This document shows positions 18,837-28,608 of a DNA stretch of 64,000 nt, piece by piece. The notes beneath the pieces are model-generated. The model was not told where the DNA came from, did not search any database, and saw only the letters and a list, made by a program, of their open reading frames with translations. This DNA comes from Janibacter sp. Soil728 (GTDB taxonomy: Bacteria; Actinomycetota; Actinomycetes; Actinomycetales; Dermatophilaceae), in NCBI RefSeq assembly GCF_001428305.1, contig NZ_LMRZ01000004.1, forward strand, positions 696,446 through 760,445, given 5' to 3'. Position 1 is the stretch's first letter, and each line of letters starts with the position of its first letter. Both the position numbers and the translations under genes were made by a program.

Positions 18837-21575
18837 TCAGGTGCTGCCGTGGATGACCTTGGCCAGTTCGTCGCGTGAGTGGATGGCGAGCTTGAGGTAC
18901 ACCTTGCGGAGGTGGTACTCGATCGTCTTGGGGCTGATGAAGAGCGCTGCCGCCGCCTCACGAGTCGTCCGTCCTTCGGTCAGGAGCAGACAGACCTGCA
19001 GCTCCTGCGGGGTCAGTGCCCCCGGACCGACTGCCTCACGTGCCGGCACGGTCTCGCCCGTCGCCTCGAGCTCGGCGCGGGCGGCGTCCCTCCAGGTGAC
19101 GGCCCCCAGGTCGTCGAAGATCGTCAGAGCTCGCCGCAGCGCCTCGCGGGCATCGACCCGTCGTCCCGCTCGACGTAGGCGGATCCCGTGGACCAGATGG
19201 GTGCGTGCGGTCTCGAAGATGTCGCGGGTCCGATCATGGTGGACCAGAGCCGCTGACACGTGGGCGTCGACATCCTGCTCGGGAACCAGGAGTGCCATGG
19301 CCCGTTCGGCGCGGGCCATCGTCCACGGCCGTCCCAGAGTCCCTGCCAGATCAAGGAACGCGTGGGCGGCTTCGTCGGCCTCCTCGCGTCGTCCGAGACG
19401 CAGCAGCGCGTCCACGAGGTCCGGTCCCGGGTACAGGTCAGGATCACGGACTCCCTCCTCCTGCAAGCGTTGAGCCAGTGCGAGGTAGCGGACTGCGGCC
19501 TCCTGCGCCAAGCCCTGCGACAGGTCCAGGTCACCCAGTGCCAGCTCGCACCAGATCTCACCGAAGTGGAGGGAACGCGCGCGGCACAGCTCCAGCGCCT
19601 CCCTCGCGTACGTCCGGCAGGCTGCGTCACCGCCCCGTCGGGACTCCAGACACGCTCGGCCGGCCAACGAGACGGCCAGCTCCGTGCTCTGTCCCGTCTC
19701 ACGGGCCAGCCGGGCCGCTTCGTCGTAGTTCGCCTCGGCGCGGTCCCAGGCGTGGGTCGTGGCCTGGTCACGTGCGACGTGGAAGAGCAGGCTCGGCAGT
19801 GCCCCCACGCCGACCCGAGTCCTGGCGTCATCGACCAGGCGTCGTAGATCACCACCATGCTCCGTGTCCCGCAGGAAGAGTGGTGCGAGCATGAGCCAGG
19901 GCAGCGCTGACGGGTCGGCCAGAGGGTCGATCTGCTGGACGAGCAGGGGGAGTGCCGCCCGGATCAGCGCAGCGCCGTCCTGGCCCAGCAGCACCTGTGC
20001 CACACCCGCGGCAGCCAGCCCGATCGCTCGGGCGTCTGGCCCGGACGCCCTCTTCAGACTCGTGGTCAGCGCTGCTTCCACCCGTTGCAGACTCGTCATG
20101 TCGGTCAGGTACATGCAGGCGTGGCAGGCCTCGGCGAGGAGTCGCACTCGCGCGTCAGGTTCGGCGACGCCTGCTGCACGTTCGAGCAGGACGAGGCCTT
20201 CGCGCAGAGATCCGGACCGGGTGGCGATCCTCGCCCGCAGCGACGAACCCACGAGGGTCACGGCGCTTCCCGCCGGCTCTGCCTCGTCCAGCAGGGCGAG
20301 TGCGCGTTCCCGCTGGCCTCCCTCCCACGCGGCCGCGGCAGCCGTGATCAACCGGGACCGGCTTGCCTCTGGGGTGGGAGTCGACCGGGCGGCACGCTCA
20401 TGTGCGGTGGACGCCACGGTGAAGGCCGCCCGAACGCTGGCCCGCCGTCCCAGGTCGTCGAGCTGTCGGGCCAGGTCCTCGTCCAGGTGCGTCGCTCCGG
20501 CGGCGAGGTGCCAGACCTGCCGGTCCCGGTCGGACTCCGAGGTCAGCTCGTCGGCCACCGCCAGGTGGACTCTGCGACGCAGCTGCGTGCTGGCGGAGTC
20601 GTACACCACCGATCGCAGGATGGGGTGGCGGAAGGTGATGGGGGTGCCGACCCGCAGCAGCCCGCCCTCCTCGGCGCGCTTCAGCTCGGCCTCGTCGTCC
20701 ACCCCGAGTCGCTGGCAGACAGCGCGTACCAGCCGAGGGTCGCCACTGGCCACGACCGCCACGAGGGCGCTCACGCGGGCATCGTGAGCAAGAGCATCCA
20801 GGCGTCGGGTGTACGCCGTCCGGAGTCGGTCGGGCAGGGTCGAGAGAACTCCCGGCGCGGCCTCGCTGATCGGTGACGCGGTCAGCGAGGTGGGATCTGC
20901 GCCGAGCTCGAGCAGCGCCAGTGGGTTCCCGCCGGTCGTGCGGTGCAGTTGCCGGACCGTGGCCTCCGGCACCGTCGGGTGCTCCTTGGCCATGAGCCGA
21001 GCAGACCCCTGCGCACTCAGGCCGACCACCTCGAGCACGTCCAAGCCGTCCACGGCACTCGGCAGATCGCCGGTGCGCCCGGCGATCAGCACGCAGATCG
21101 GGTCGTTGGAGAGCCTGCGCGCGGCGAAGGCCACGGCTTCGACCGAGGGGATGTCTGCCCAGTGCAGGTCATCGAGCGCCACGATCACCGGCGCCACCTC
21201 GGCGAACTTGGTGAGCAGCCCGAAGGTGGCTGCGCCGACCGCGAACCGGTCGCCACTGACTCCGCTCTGCAGGCTCAGTGCCATCGCCAGGGCCCGGGCC
21301 TGGAGTTCCGGGAGCTCGTCCAAGAGGTGCAGAGCGGGTTGCAGCAATGCGTGCAGGGTGGCGAAGGGAAGGTCCTGCTCGATCTCCGTGGCGGTGACAC
21401 GCAGCACGTGTGTGTCGGCATGCTCGTCCCGCCCCGCGAGTGCATCGGCCAGGAGCGCGGTCTTGCCGACGCCGGGTTCGCCGGTGAGCACGAGCGCCCC
21501 ACCTCGTCCGAGGCGCGTCGACGCCATGAGCCTGGAGATGACCTCCTGCTCCGTCGACCTGCCGACGAGTGCCAC
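18837..21575 (-). CDS. Large ATP-binding LuxR-family regulator (LAL type)
   Basis: A 912-residue STAND-type regulator. The N-terminal ATPase has Walker A GEPGVGKTA near residue 33 and a Walker B-like VIVALDDLHW. The middle 500 residues are Ala/Leu-rich helices of TPR type, the likely ligand-sensing part. The C-terminus is a LuxR helix-turn-helix, LTPQELQVCLLLTEGRTTREAAAALF and following. Proteins of this build activate pathway genes when an inducer binds (MalT, PikD/LAL groups). It is divergent from the methyltransferase and hydrolase-glycosyltransferase genes, its probable targets. GTG 21575 has TAGACT seven bases before it and no Shine-Dalgarno. Confidence 0.9.
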   Translation of the reverse strand: MALVGRSTEQEVISRLMASTRLGRGGALVLTGEPGVGKTALLADALAGRDEHADTHVLRVTATEIEQDLPFATLHALLQPALHLLDELPELQARALAMALSLQSGVSGDRFAVGAATFGLLTKFAEVAPVIVALDDLHWADIPSVEAVAFAARRLSNDPICVLIAGRTGDLPSAVDGLDVLEVVGLSAQGSARLMAKEHPTVPEATVRQLHRTTGGNPLALLELGADPTSLTASPISEAAPGVLSTLPDRLRTAYTRRLDALAHDARVSALVAVVASGDPRLVRAVCQRLGVDDEAELKRAEEGGLLRVGTPITFRHPILRSVVYDSASTQLRRRVHLAVADELTSESDRDRQVWHLAAGATHLDEDLARQLDDLGRRASVRAAFTVASTAHERAARSTPTPEASRSRLITAAAAAWEGGQRERALALLDEAEPAGSAVTLVGSSLRARIATRSGSLREGLVLLERAAGVAEPDARVRLLAEACHACMYLTDMTSLQRVEAALTTSLKRASGPDARAIGLAAAGVAQVLLGQDGAALIRAALPLLVQQIDPLADPSALPWLMLAPLFLRDTEHGGDLRRLVDDARTRVGVGALPSLLFHVARDQATTHAWDRAEANYDEAARLARETGQSTELAVSLAGRACLESRRGGDAACRTYAREALELCRARSLHFGEIWCELALGDLDLSQGLAQEAAVRYLALAQRLQEEGVRDPDLYPGPDLVDALLRLGRREEADEAAHAFLDLAGTLGRPWTMARAERAMALLVPEQDVDAHVSAALVHHDRTRDIFETARTHLVHGIRLRRAGRRVDAREALRRALTIFDDLGAVTWRDAARAELEATGETVPAREAVGPGALTPQELQVCLLLTEGRTTREAAAALFISPKTIEYHLRKVYLKLAIHSRDELAKVIHGST

Positions 21576-21582
21576 CTTGCAC

Positions 21583-21588
21583 AGTCTA
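21583..21588 (-). promoter_or_regulatory. -10 element (TAGACT) of the LuxR-type regulator, leaderless type
   Basis: TAGACT on the minus strand lies seven bases before GTG 21575. Confidence 0.55.
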
Positions 21589-21699
21589 GGGACGTGTCAG
21601 CTCCCGCTCGGGTCCCGCGGCCCCGCTCTCGGGGCCCGAGGGCGCGGACCGGACACGGACTAGGTGGGGCACCGGACGCGGTAGGAGGTGGGCCCGGCC

Positions 21700-21705
21700 T
21701 ACTTT
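21700..21705 (+). promoter_or_regulatory. Probable -10 (TACTTT) of the methyltransferase operon
   Basis: TACTTT lies 31 bases before ATG 21737, with CAGGAG as ribosome site, so this mRNA would have a short conventional leader. About 110 bp separate it from the divergent regulator's -10, room for a shared operator. Confidence 0.4.
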
Positions 21706-21736
21706 TCAGGGATCCACCACAACCCAGGAGCCTGCG

Positions 21737-22855
21737 ATGAGCACTGACACGAGCAACCACGCACCCACCGTGACGGCGGACCCAGGCCCTACCGAGCCGC
21801 AGGTGGACATGGACGTCCTGATGTCCTTCGTCTTCCGCGCGGTCGACGAGGTCGGTGCGACCCTCAACGCCGCCCTCGTGGTCCTCGGCGACAAGCTGGG
21901 GTACTACCGAGACCTGGCCGCCCACGGACCGACCACTCCTGCCGAGCTGGCGGAGCGCACCGGCACCGCCGAGCCCTATGCCCGCGAGTGGCTCAACGCC
22001 CAGGCCGCAGGGCAGTACCTCACCTACGACCCGGCGACCACGCGCTACACACTTCCCCCCGAGCAGGCCATCGCGCTCACCGAGGAGGACAGCCCGGCCT
22101 TCCTGCCCGGGTTGTTCCAGCTCGCCCTGGGGACGGTGCACGACATGGACCACGTGCTGGACGCCGCCCGCAACGGTGGGGGCTTCGGCTGGCACGAGCA
22201 CGTCACCGATGTCCACGACGGCTGCGAGCGCTTCTTCCGGCCCAGCTACAACGCCGCTCTGGTGGCCGAGTGGCTGCCGGCCCTCGACGGGGTCGTGGGC
22301 AAGCTGCAGGCGGGCGCACTCGTGGCCGACGTGGGGTGCGGGCACGGCGCCTCGACCGTCCTCATGGCGCAGGCCTTCCCGCAGTCACGCTTCATCGGCT
22401 ACGACTACCACCCCGAGTCCATCGCCACAGCACGACGACGCGCGGTCGATGCCGGCGTGAGCGACCGGGTGACCTTCGAGATCGCGTCCGCCGACGACAT
22501 GCCGAGGGAAGGCTTCGACCTGGTGACGATGTTCGATTGCCTGCACGACATGGGAGACCCCGTCGGCGCAGCCGAGCAGGTCCGAGCGGCGCTGGCCCCA
22601 GACGGCACCTGGATGGTCGTGGAACCCATGGCCGGCGACCACGTCGAGGACAACCTCAACCCGGTCGGCCGTGCGTACTACGGCTTCTCCACCCTGCTGT
22701 GCACGCCGGCGTCGCTCTCCCAGGATGTCGGCTTGGCCCTCGGGACGCAGGCAGGGCCGGCCCGCATCCGGGACGTCGCCACGGCGGGCGGGTTCACCCG
22801 GTTCGCATCCGTCGCCGAGACGCCGTTCAACCGGGTGCTGGAGATCCGACCCTGA
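21737..22855 (+). CDS. SAM-dependent methyltransferase with N-terminal winged helix
   Basis: A 372-residue class I methyltransferase. Residues about 25-110 form a winged-helix dimerisation region of the type found before some methyltransferases (GTAEPYAREWLNAQAAGQYL). The Rossmann part has motif I VADVGCGHGASTVLM, an acidic residue in GYDYHPESI, and motif IV-like FDLVTMFDCLHDMGDP. The same build occurs in the Rv2258c-like group, whose substrates are unknown. CAGGAG precedes ATG 21737. It is followed after 44 bp by the fusion gene and is divergent from the LuxR regulator, so it probably modifies the same small molecule. Confidence 0.85.
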   Translation: MSTDTSNHAPTVTADPGPTEPQVDMDVLMSFVFRAVDEVGATLNAALVVLGDKLGYYRDLAAHGPTTPAELAERTGTAEPYAREWLNAQAAGQYLTYDPATTRYTLPPEQAIALTEEDSPAFLPGLFQLALGTVHDMDHVLDAARNGGGFGWHEHVTDVHDGCERFFRPSYNAALVAEWLPALDGVVGKLQAGALVADVGCGHGASTVLMAQAFPQSRFIGYDYHPESIATARRRAVDAGVSDRVTFEIASADDMPREGFDLVTMFDCLHDMGDPVGAAEQVRAALAPDGTWMVVEPMAGDHVEDNLNPVGRAYYGFSTLLCTPASLSQDVGLALGTQAGPARIRDVATAGGFTRFASVAETPFNRVLEIRP

Positions 22856-22899
22856 CCGCGGGTCTGGTCATGGTCGACGACCCGGAGGAGAGTGAGTTC

Positions 22900-25101
22900 G
22901 TGATGAGTCGCGCCCGCGCAGTGCGCTCCAGCGCCGCCCCCCTTCGGGTCCCGCTCCCTGTCCCGGGGGAGGAGCCGACGACATGCTGCCCACCCCACAC
23001 CACCGGGGCCGTCGTCCGCGATGGCGTGCGGATCCCCTATGCCGTGCACGGCAGTGGCGACGTGAGCGTCCTGCTCCTGCCGACGTGGTCACTCGTCCCC
23101 TCACGCTGGTGGAAGGCTCAGATCCCGTACCTGTCCAGGCATCTGCGTGTCGTGACCTTTGACGGGCGTGGCAGCGGTGGCGCGGACCGGCCCGTTGGTG
23201 GAGCGGCCTACGCCGACGAGCAGTATGCCGCCGACGCGGCGGCGGTCCTCGATGCCACGGAGACCGACCGGGCCGTCGTCGTGGGGTACTCGTGCGGCGC
23301 CGCCTGGGCGATCCACCTGGCGGTCACCCACCCCGAGCGCGTGCAGGGGGTCGTTGCCATCGGGCCGTCCTGCGGCCTGAAGGTGGCCGCTCCTGCCCGG
23401 GAGCACTACGGGTGGGAGGCCCGGCTGGACACGACGCAGGGCTGGGCCAAGTACAACCGTGGCTACTGGCTGGGCGGTGGTTACGACGACTTCATCGACT
23501 TCTTCGCCCACCAGATGTTCACCGAGCTGCACTCGACCAAGCAGATCGAGGACATCGTGCGGTGGGCGCACCAGATCAGCCCCCAGACGCTCGTCGACAC
23601 GACAGCCGGCCGGCTTGGTCTGGACGGGGCGGTCACGGTCCCCCTGGAGCCACTGTGCGCACAGGTCCGGTGCCCGGTCCTCGTCGTGCACGGCAGCGAG
23701 GACGCGGTGCGGCCCTCGACAGTGGGGGAGCGTCTCGCGGATCTGACCGGCGGTGACCTCGTCCTGGTCAACGGCGGCGGGCACGGGCTGCCGGCGCGAG
23801 AGCCCGTCCGGATCAACCAGCTGATCAAGGACTTCGCACAGGACACCAGCACCGACTCGTCCCCGCTGCACCGGACCTGGACCCGGGCACAGCAGCGCCG
23901 GCGGAAGGTCCTCTATCTCTCCTCACCCATCGGACTCGGGCACTGCCGGCGCGACATGGCAGTGGCGACCGAGCTGCGCCGGTCCCACCCGGACCTGGAG
24001 ATCGACTGGCTGACCCAGCACCCCGTCACCCGGGTGCTGGAGGACGCCGGCGAGCGGGTGCATCCGGCCTCGAGCTGGTTGGCCAACGAGTCGACCCACA
24101 TCGAGGACGAGTCGGCCGATCACGACCTGCACGCCTTCCGGGCGATCCGTCGGATGGACGAGATCATGGTCAACAACTTCATGGTCTTCGCCGATGTCGT
24201 CAAGGAGGGGTGCTATGACCTGGTCGTGGCTGACGAGGCATGGGATGTCGACTACTTCCTGCACGAGAACCCCGAGCTGAAGAGGTTCGCCTTCGCCTGG
24301 ATGACCGACTTCGTCGGCTGGGTGCCGATGCCTGACGGAGGGGAGCGCGAGGTCGCGCTCACAGCGGACTACAACGCCGAGATGATCGAGCAACGGGCTC
24401 GTTATCGCAGGGTGCGCGACGCTTCGGTCTTCGTCGGAACACCCGACGACGTGGTCGACCTCCCGTTCGGACCGGGCCTGCCCAACATCCGCGAGTGGAC
24501 CGAGGCGAACTTCGACTTCGCCGGCTATGTCACCGGCTTCGTCCCGCCGACCGATGTCGAGCGGGCCGCGGTCCGGCGACGGCTGGGGTGTCACGACGAC
24601 GAGCTGCTCTGTGTGGTCACTGTCGGAGGCTCTGGTGTCGGCGAGTCACTGCTGCGCAAGGTCATGGACGCAGTGCCGCTGGCCAGGCAACGCATCCCCG
24701 GACTGCACTTCCTCGTGGTGACCGGGCCGCGGATCGACCCGGCCACCTTGCCCCGTCGCAGGGGCGTCAGCTGTCGCGGGTACGTGCCCGACCTGTACCA
24801 GCAGCTCGCGGCATGCGACCTCGCGGTGGTGCAGGGCGGTCTCACCACGTGCATGGAGCTGGCAGCCTCGCACCGGCCCTTCATCTATGTGCCACTCCAG
24901 CACCACTTCGAGCAGAACGTGCACGTGCGTCACCGGCTGGAACGCTATGGGGCCGGCACCTGCATGGAGTATGCCGAGGCGTGTGACCCCGATGCGCTCG
25001 TCGCTGCCATGGTCGAGGAGCTCGGTCGCGGGACGCGCGGCCTCGACGTCGAGACGGACGGTGCGGCACGTGCCGCGTCGATGCTGGCGACATTGCTCTG
25101 A
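22900..25101 (+). CDS. Alpha/beta hydrolase - GT-B glycosyltransferase fusion
   Basis: A 733-residue two-domain protein. Residues about 35-315 are an alpha/beta hydrolase: HGSG oxyanion, nucleophile Ser131 in VVGYSCGAAW, Asp268 in HGSEDAV, His295 in NGGGHGLP. A basic linker (RTWTRAQQRRRK) leads to a GT-B glycosyltransferase from about 336. That part has SPIGLGHCRRDMAVATEL at its start and the donor-site run VVQGGLTTCMELAASHRPF near the end, with PLQHHFEQNVHVRHRL, like MurG/UGT-type enzymes. GGAGGAG lies nine bases before GTG 22900; ATG 22903 and ATG 22870 are alternatives. It could release and re-glycosylate an ester-linked metabolite. The substrate is unknown. Confidence 0.85.
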   Translation: MMSRARAVRSSAAPLRVPLPVPGEEPTTCCPPHTTGAVVRDGVRIPYAVHGSGDVSVLLLPTWSLVPSRWWKAQIPYLSRHLRVVTFDGRGSGGADRPVGGAAYADEQYAADAAAVLDATETDRAVVVGYSCGAAWAIHLAVTHPERVQGVVAIGPSCGLKVAAPAREHYGWEARLDTTQGWAKYNRGYWLGGGYDDFIDFFAHQMFTELHSTKQIEDIVRWAHQISPQTLVDTTAGRLGLDGAVTVPLEPLCAQVRCPVLVVHGSEDAVRPSTVGERLADLTGGDLVLVNGGGHGLPAREPVRINQLIKDFAQDTSTDSSPLHRTWTRAQQRRRKVLYLSSPIGLGHCRRDMAVATELRRSHPDLEIDWLTQHPVTRVLEDAGERVHPASSWLANESTHIEDESADHDLHAFRAIRRMDEIMVNNFMVFADVVKEGCYDLVVADEAWDVDYFLHENPELKRFAFAWMTDFVGWVPMPDGGEREVALTADYNAEMIEQRARYRRVRDASVFVGTPDDVVDLPFGPGLPNIREWTEANFDFAGYVTGFVPPTDVERAAVRRRLGCHDDELLCVVTVGGSGVGESLLRKVMDAVPLARQRIPGLHFLVVTGPRIDPATLPRRRGVSCRGYVPDLYQQLAACDLAVVQGGLTTCMELAASHRPFIYVPLQHHFEQNVHVRHRLERYGAGTCMEYAEACDPDALVAAMVEELGRGTRGLDVETDGAARAASMLATLL

Positions 25102-25118
25102 TCGCGGGGTCGTCGAGG

Positions 25119-28100
25119 TCACCCCACGACGACCAGCAGGTCCCCCCCTTCGACCTGCTGGCGACCACCGATCGCCAGCCGCCTGACGGTGCCGGCCTGC
25201 GGGGTGGTGATGGAGGCCTCCATCTTCATCGCCTCGATGGTCGCGACGGTGTCTCCGGCCCCGACCTCGGCGCCCTCCTCGACCTGCAGCGTGACGACGC
25301 CCGCGAAGGGGGCAGCCACGTGGCCGGCAGTGCCCGGGTCGGCCTTCTCCGCCGCGACGACCTCGGCGTCCACCGTGCGGTCGCGCACCTGCACCGGGCG
25401 CAGCTGGCCGTTGACGGTGCCCATGACGGTGCGCATGCCCAGCTCGTCGGGCTCGCTCACCGAGCTCAGCCCGATGGTGAGCGTCTTGCCCGGCTCGATC
25501 TCGACCTCGTGGTCCTCGCCCTGCTCCAGCCCGTGGAGGAAGAGCCCGGTGTCGAGCACCGAGGTGTCGCCGAAGGACGCACGGGCAGTACGCATCTCCT
25601 GCGTCGGGCCGGGGAAGAGCAGCTCGTTGAGCGTCTCACGTGGAGCATCCCGCAGTGCCTGCTCCTGCTCGGGCGTGAGGTCGGCCGTCGGGGGCTGCTC
25701 GCGCCGACCCTCCAGGGCCTTGGTGCGGAAGGGCTCCGGCCAGCCACCGGGCGGGTCGCCGAGGTCGCCGCGCAGGAAGCCGATCACCGAGTCCGGGATG
25801 TCGAAGCGCGCCGGGTCGGACTCGAACTCCGCCGGGTCGGCACCCAGCCCCACGAGGGACAGGGCGAGGTCGCCGACCACCTTGCTGCTCGGCGTGACCT
25901 TGACGATGTTGCCGAGCATCGAGTTGGCCGCGGCGTACATGTCCTCGACCTCCTCGAAGCGCTCGCCGAGACCGAGGGCGATCGCCTGCTGACGCAGGTT
26001 GGACAGCTGACCGCCGGGGATCTCGTGCCGGTAGACACGGCCGGTGGGGGAGGCCAGCCCGGACTCGAAGGGTGCATAGAGGCGGCGCACTCCCTCCCAG
26101 TAGGGCTCGAGGGCGAAGACCTGCTCGATGTCCAGGCCGGTCGGGCGGTCCGTCCCGTCGGTGGCTCCGACGAGCGCGGACAGCGACGGCTGTGAGGTGG
26201 TCCCGGCCATCGTGGCGCTCGCGGCATCGACCGCGTCGACGCCGGCGTCGATCGCCGCGAGGAGGGTCCCGATCTGGCCGCCGGCGGTGTCGTGCGTGTG
26301 CAGGTGGATCGGCAGGTCGAAGCGCTCGCGCAGGGCGCGCACGAGCTTGCCGGCAGCAGGTGCCCGCAGCAGCCCGGCCATGTCCTTGATCGCGAGGACG
26401 TGGGCGCCGGTCTCGACGATCTGCTCGGCGAGGCGCAGGTAGTAGTCGAGCGTGTACAGCTTTTCGCCGGGGTCGAGCAGGTTGCCGGTGTAGCACAGCG
26501 CCACCTCGGCGACCGCGGTGTCGGTCGCGAGGACCGACTCGACGGCCGGGCGCATCTGGCTGACGTCGTTGAGCGAGTCGAAGATGCGGAAGATCGACAG
26601 ACCGCTGCGAGCAGCCTCGGCGACGAAGGCATCGGTGACGGTCGTCGGGTAGGGCGTGTACCCGACAGTGTTGCGCCCGCGCAGCAGCATCTGCAGGGCG
26701 ACATTTGGCATCGCCTCGTGGAGAGCCGCCAGGCGCTCCCACGGGTCCTCGTGGAGGAAGCGCAGGGCGACGTCATAGGTCGCACCACCCCAGGCCTCGA
26801 CGGAGAGCAGCTGCGGGGTGAGCCGCGAGACGTGCTCGGCCACCTCGAGGAGGTCCCGGGTGCGCACCCGGGTGGCGAGCAGGGACTGGTGCGCGTCGCG
26901 GAAGGTCGTGTCCGTCACCGGGACGTCGGTGCGCTGACGCAGGTCGGCGGCGAACCCGGCCGGGCCGAGTCGCAGGAGCCGGTCCCGGCTCCCTTCGGGC
27001 CGCTCGCCCTCGGGCAGCTGCGGCAGCTTGGTGCGCGGCTGCACGTCGCTCGTGCGCGGGCCGTGCGGCTGGTTGACGGTGACGTCCGCGAGGTAGGCCA
27101 GCAGCTTGGTCGCCCGGTCCTTGCCCGTCGGCGCATCGAGCAGCTGGGGACGCTCGTCGATGAAGCTCGTGGTGACCTTGCCGGCCTGGAAGGCCGGGTC
27201 GCTCAGCACACCCTCGAGGAAGGGGAGGTTGGTCGCCACCCCACGGACCCGGAACTCGGCCAGGGCCCGGCGGGCGCGGCGCACGGCCAGGGGGAAGGTC
27301 GCGGCGCGACAGGTGAGCTTGACGAGCATCGAGTCGAAGTGGGCGCTCACCTCGGCGCCGACGAAGGTGGTGCCGCCGTCGAGGCGCACGCCGGAGCCGC
27401 CCGCCGAGCGGTAGGCCGAGATCGTGCCGGAGTCCGGGCGGAAGCCGTTGGCCGGGTCCTCGGTGGTGATGCGGCACTGGAGCGCGAAGCCGTGGGTGCT
27501 GATGTCCTCCTGCCGGTGGCCGAGCTCGGCGAGCGTGGCCCCGGAGGCGATCTGCATCTGCATGACGACGAGGTCGACCTCGGTGACCTCCTCGGTCACG
27601 GTGTGCTCGACCTGGATGCGCGGGTTCATCTCGATGAAGACATAGCGGCCGTCCTCGCCGAGGAGGAACTCGACGGTGCCGGCGTTGACGTAGCTGATCG
27701 ACTTCGCGAACTTCACCGCGTCCGCGCACATGCGCTCGCGCAGGTCGGGGTCGAGGTTGGGCGCGGGGGCGATCTCGACGACCTTCTGGTGGCGGCGCTG
27801 CACGGAGCAGTCGCGCTCGAAGAAGTGCAGCACCTCACCGCTGGAGTCGCCGACGACCTGGACCTCGATGTGCCGCGGGTTGATCACGGCCTCCTCGAGG
27901 TACATGGTCGGGTCGCCGAAGGCGGACTCGGCCTCGCGCTGAGCGGCCTCGAGGGCCTCGCGCAGGTCCTCGCGACGGGCGACCCGGCGCATGCCGCGCC
28001 CGCCGCCGCCGCTCACGGCCTTGACGAAGATCGGGAAGCCCGCCTCCTCGGCGGCCTTCTCGAGGACGTCGAGGTCACTCGTCGCATCGGACCCGCCGAG

Positions 28101-28493
28101 GGTGGGCAGGCCGGCTGCCTTGGCCGCAGCGATGGCCCGGGCCTTGTTGCCGGTGAGCTCGAGGACCTGCGCCGGCGGGCCGATGAAGGTGATGCCGTGG
28201 GCGGCGCACTCCTCGGCGAGCTGCGGGTTCTCCGACAGGAAGCCGTAGCCGGGGTAGATCGCGTCGACGTCGGCCTCGAGGGCCACGCGCACGATGTCCT
28301 CGGGATCGAGGTAGGCCCGGACCGGGTGGCCCTCGTCGCCGATGAGGTAGGCCTCGTCGGCCTTCATCCGGTGCTCTGACAGCCGGTCCTCCAGCGGGTA
28401 GACGGCGACGGTCGTGGCGTCGAGCTCGGTGGCCGCGCGGAAGGCGCGGATGGCGATCTCGCCTCGGTTGGCGACGAGGATCTTGCGGAACAT
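25119..28493 (-). CDS. pyc: Pyruvate carboxylase
   Basis: A 1124-residue biotin enzyme that makes oxaloacetate from pyruvate, bicarbonate and ATP to refill the TCA cycle. Domain order is biotin carboxylase (1-450; MFRKILVANRGEIAIRAFRA, SGGGGRGMR, EMNPRIQVEH), carboxyltransferase (about 510-790; DTTFRDAHQSLLATRVRT, IKDMAGLL, HTHDTAGG), an allosteric linker, and the biotinyl domain with IEAMKMEAS near the end. Length matches PycA homotetramers. GGAGG precedes ATG 28493. It is divergent from dgt across 115 bp and convergent with the fusion gene. Confidence 0.97.
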   Translation of the reverse strand: MFRKILVANRGEIAIRAFRAATELDATTVAVYPLEDRLSEHRMKADEAYLIGDEGHPVRAYLDPEDIVRVALEADVDAIYPGYGFLSENPQLAEECAAHGITFIGPPAQVLELTGNKARAIAAAKAAGLPTLGGSDATSDLDVLEKAAEEAGFPIFVKAVSGGGGRGMRRVARREDLREALEAAQREAESAFGDPTMYLEEAVINPRHIEVQVVGDSSGEVLHFFERDCSVQRRHQKVVEIAPAPNLDPDLRERMCADAVKFAKSISYVNAGTVEFLLGEDGRYVFIEMNPRIQVEHTVTEEVTEVDLVVMQMQIASGATLAELGHRQEDISTHGFALQCRITTEDPANGFRPDSGTISAYRSAGGSGVRLDGGTTFVGAEVSAHFDSMLVKLTCRAATFPLAVRRARRALAEFRVRGVATNLPFLEGVLSDPAFQAGKVTTSFIDERPQLLDAPTGKDRATKLLAYLADVTVNQPHGPRTSDVQPRTKLPQLPEGERPEGSRDRLLRLGPAGFAADLRQRTDVPVTDTTFRDAHQSLLATRVRTRDLLEVAEHVSRLTPQLLSVEAWGGATYDVALRFLHEDPWERLAALHEAMPNVALQMLLRGRNTVGYTPYPTTVTDAFVAEAARSGLSIFRIFDSLNDVSQMRPAVESVLATDTAVAEVALCYTGNLLDPGEKLYTLDYYLRLAEQIVETGAHVLAIKDMAGLLRAPAAGKLVRALRERFDLPIHLHTHDTAGGQIGTLLAAIDAGVDAVDAASATMAGTTSQPSLSALVGATDGTDRPTGLDIEQVFALEPYWEGVRRLYAPFESGLASPTGRVYRHEIPGGQLSNLRQQAIALGLGERFEEVEDMYAAANSMLGNIVKVTPSSKVVGDLALSLVGLGADPAEFESDPARFDIPDSVIGFLRGDLGDPPGGWPEPFRTKALEGRREQPPTADLTPEQEQALRDAPRETLNELLFPGPTQEMRTARASFGDTSVLDTGLFLHGLEQGEDHEVEIEPGKTLTIGLSSVSEPDELGMRTVMGTVNGQLRPVQVRDRTVDAEVVAAEKADPGTAGHVAAPFAGVVTLQVEEGAEVGAGDTVATIEAMKMEASITTPQAGTVRRLAIGGRQQVEGGDLLVVVG

Positions 28494-28571
28494 GGTGCCT
28501 CCGGGGTGTGAGGGCGGTCTCGTCCCGAACGTAGCGGGCCACACGGCCGAAGGGGGATCCGGTTCCGTCCG

Positions 28572-28595
28572 CGAGAACGGGCACGAGAACGGGCA
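28572..28595 (+). repeat. Two tandem 12-bp repeats upstream of dgt
   Basis: CGAGAACGGGCA occurs twice in succession (28572-28583, 28584-28595), ending at the base before the dgt -10 hexamer. The position suits an operator for a dimeric regulator. Confidence 0.5.
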
Positions 28596-28601
28596 TAGGC
28601 T
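28596..28601 (+). promoter_or_regulatory. -10 element (TAGGCT) of dgt, leaderless type
   Basis: TAGGCT lies seven bases before GTG 28609, and there is no Shine-Dalgarno. The same hexamer at the same spacing precedes argG. Confidence 0.55.
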
Positions 28602-28608
28602 CCCGAGC

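Noticed and set aside
26292-28379. Long plus-strand open frame opposite pyc
   Set aside because: It is a shadow of pyruvate carboxylase with no recognisable motifs.
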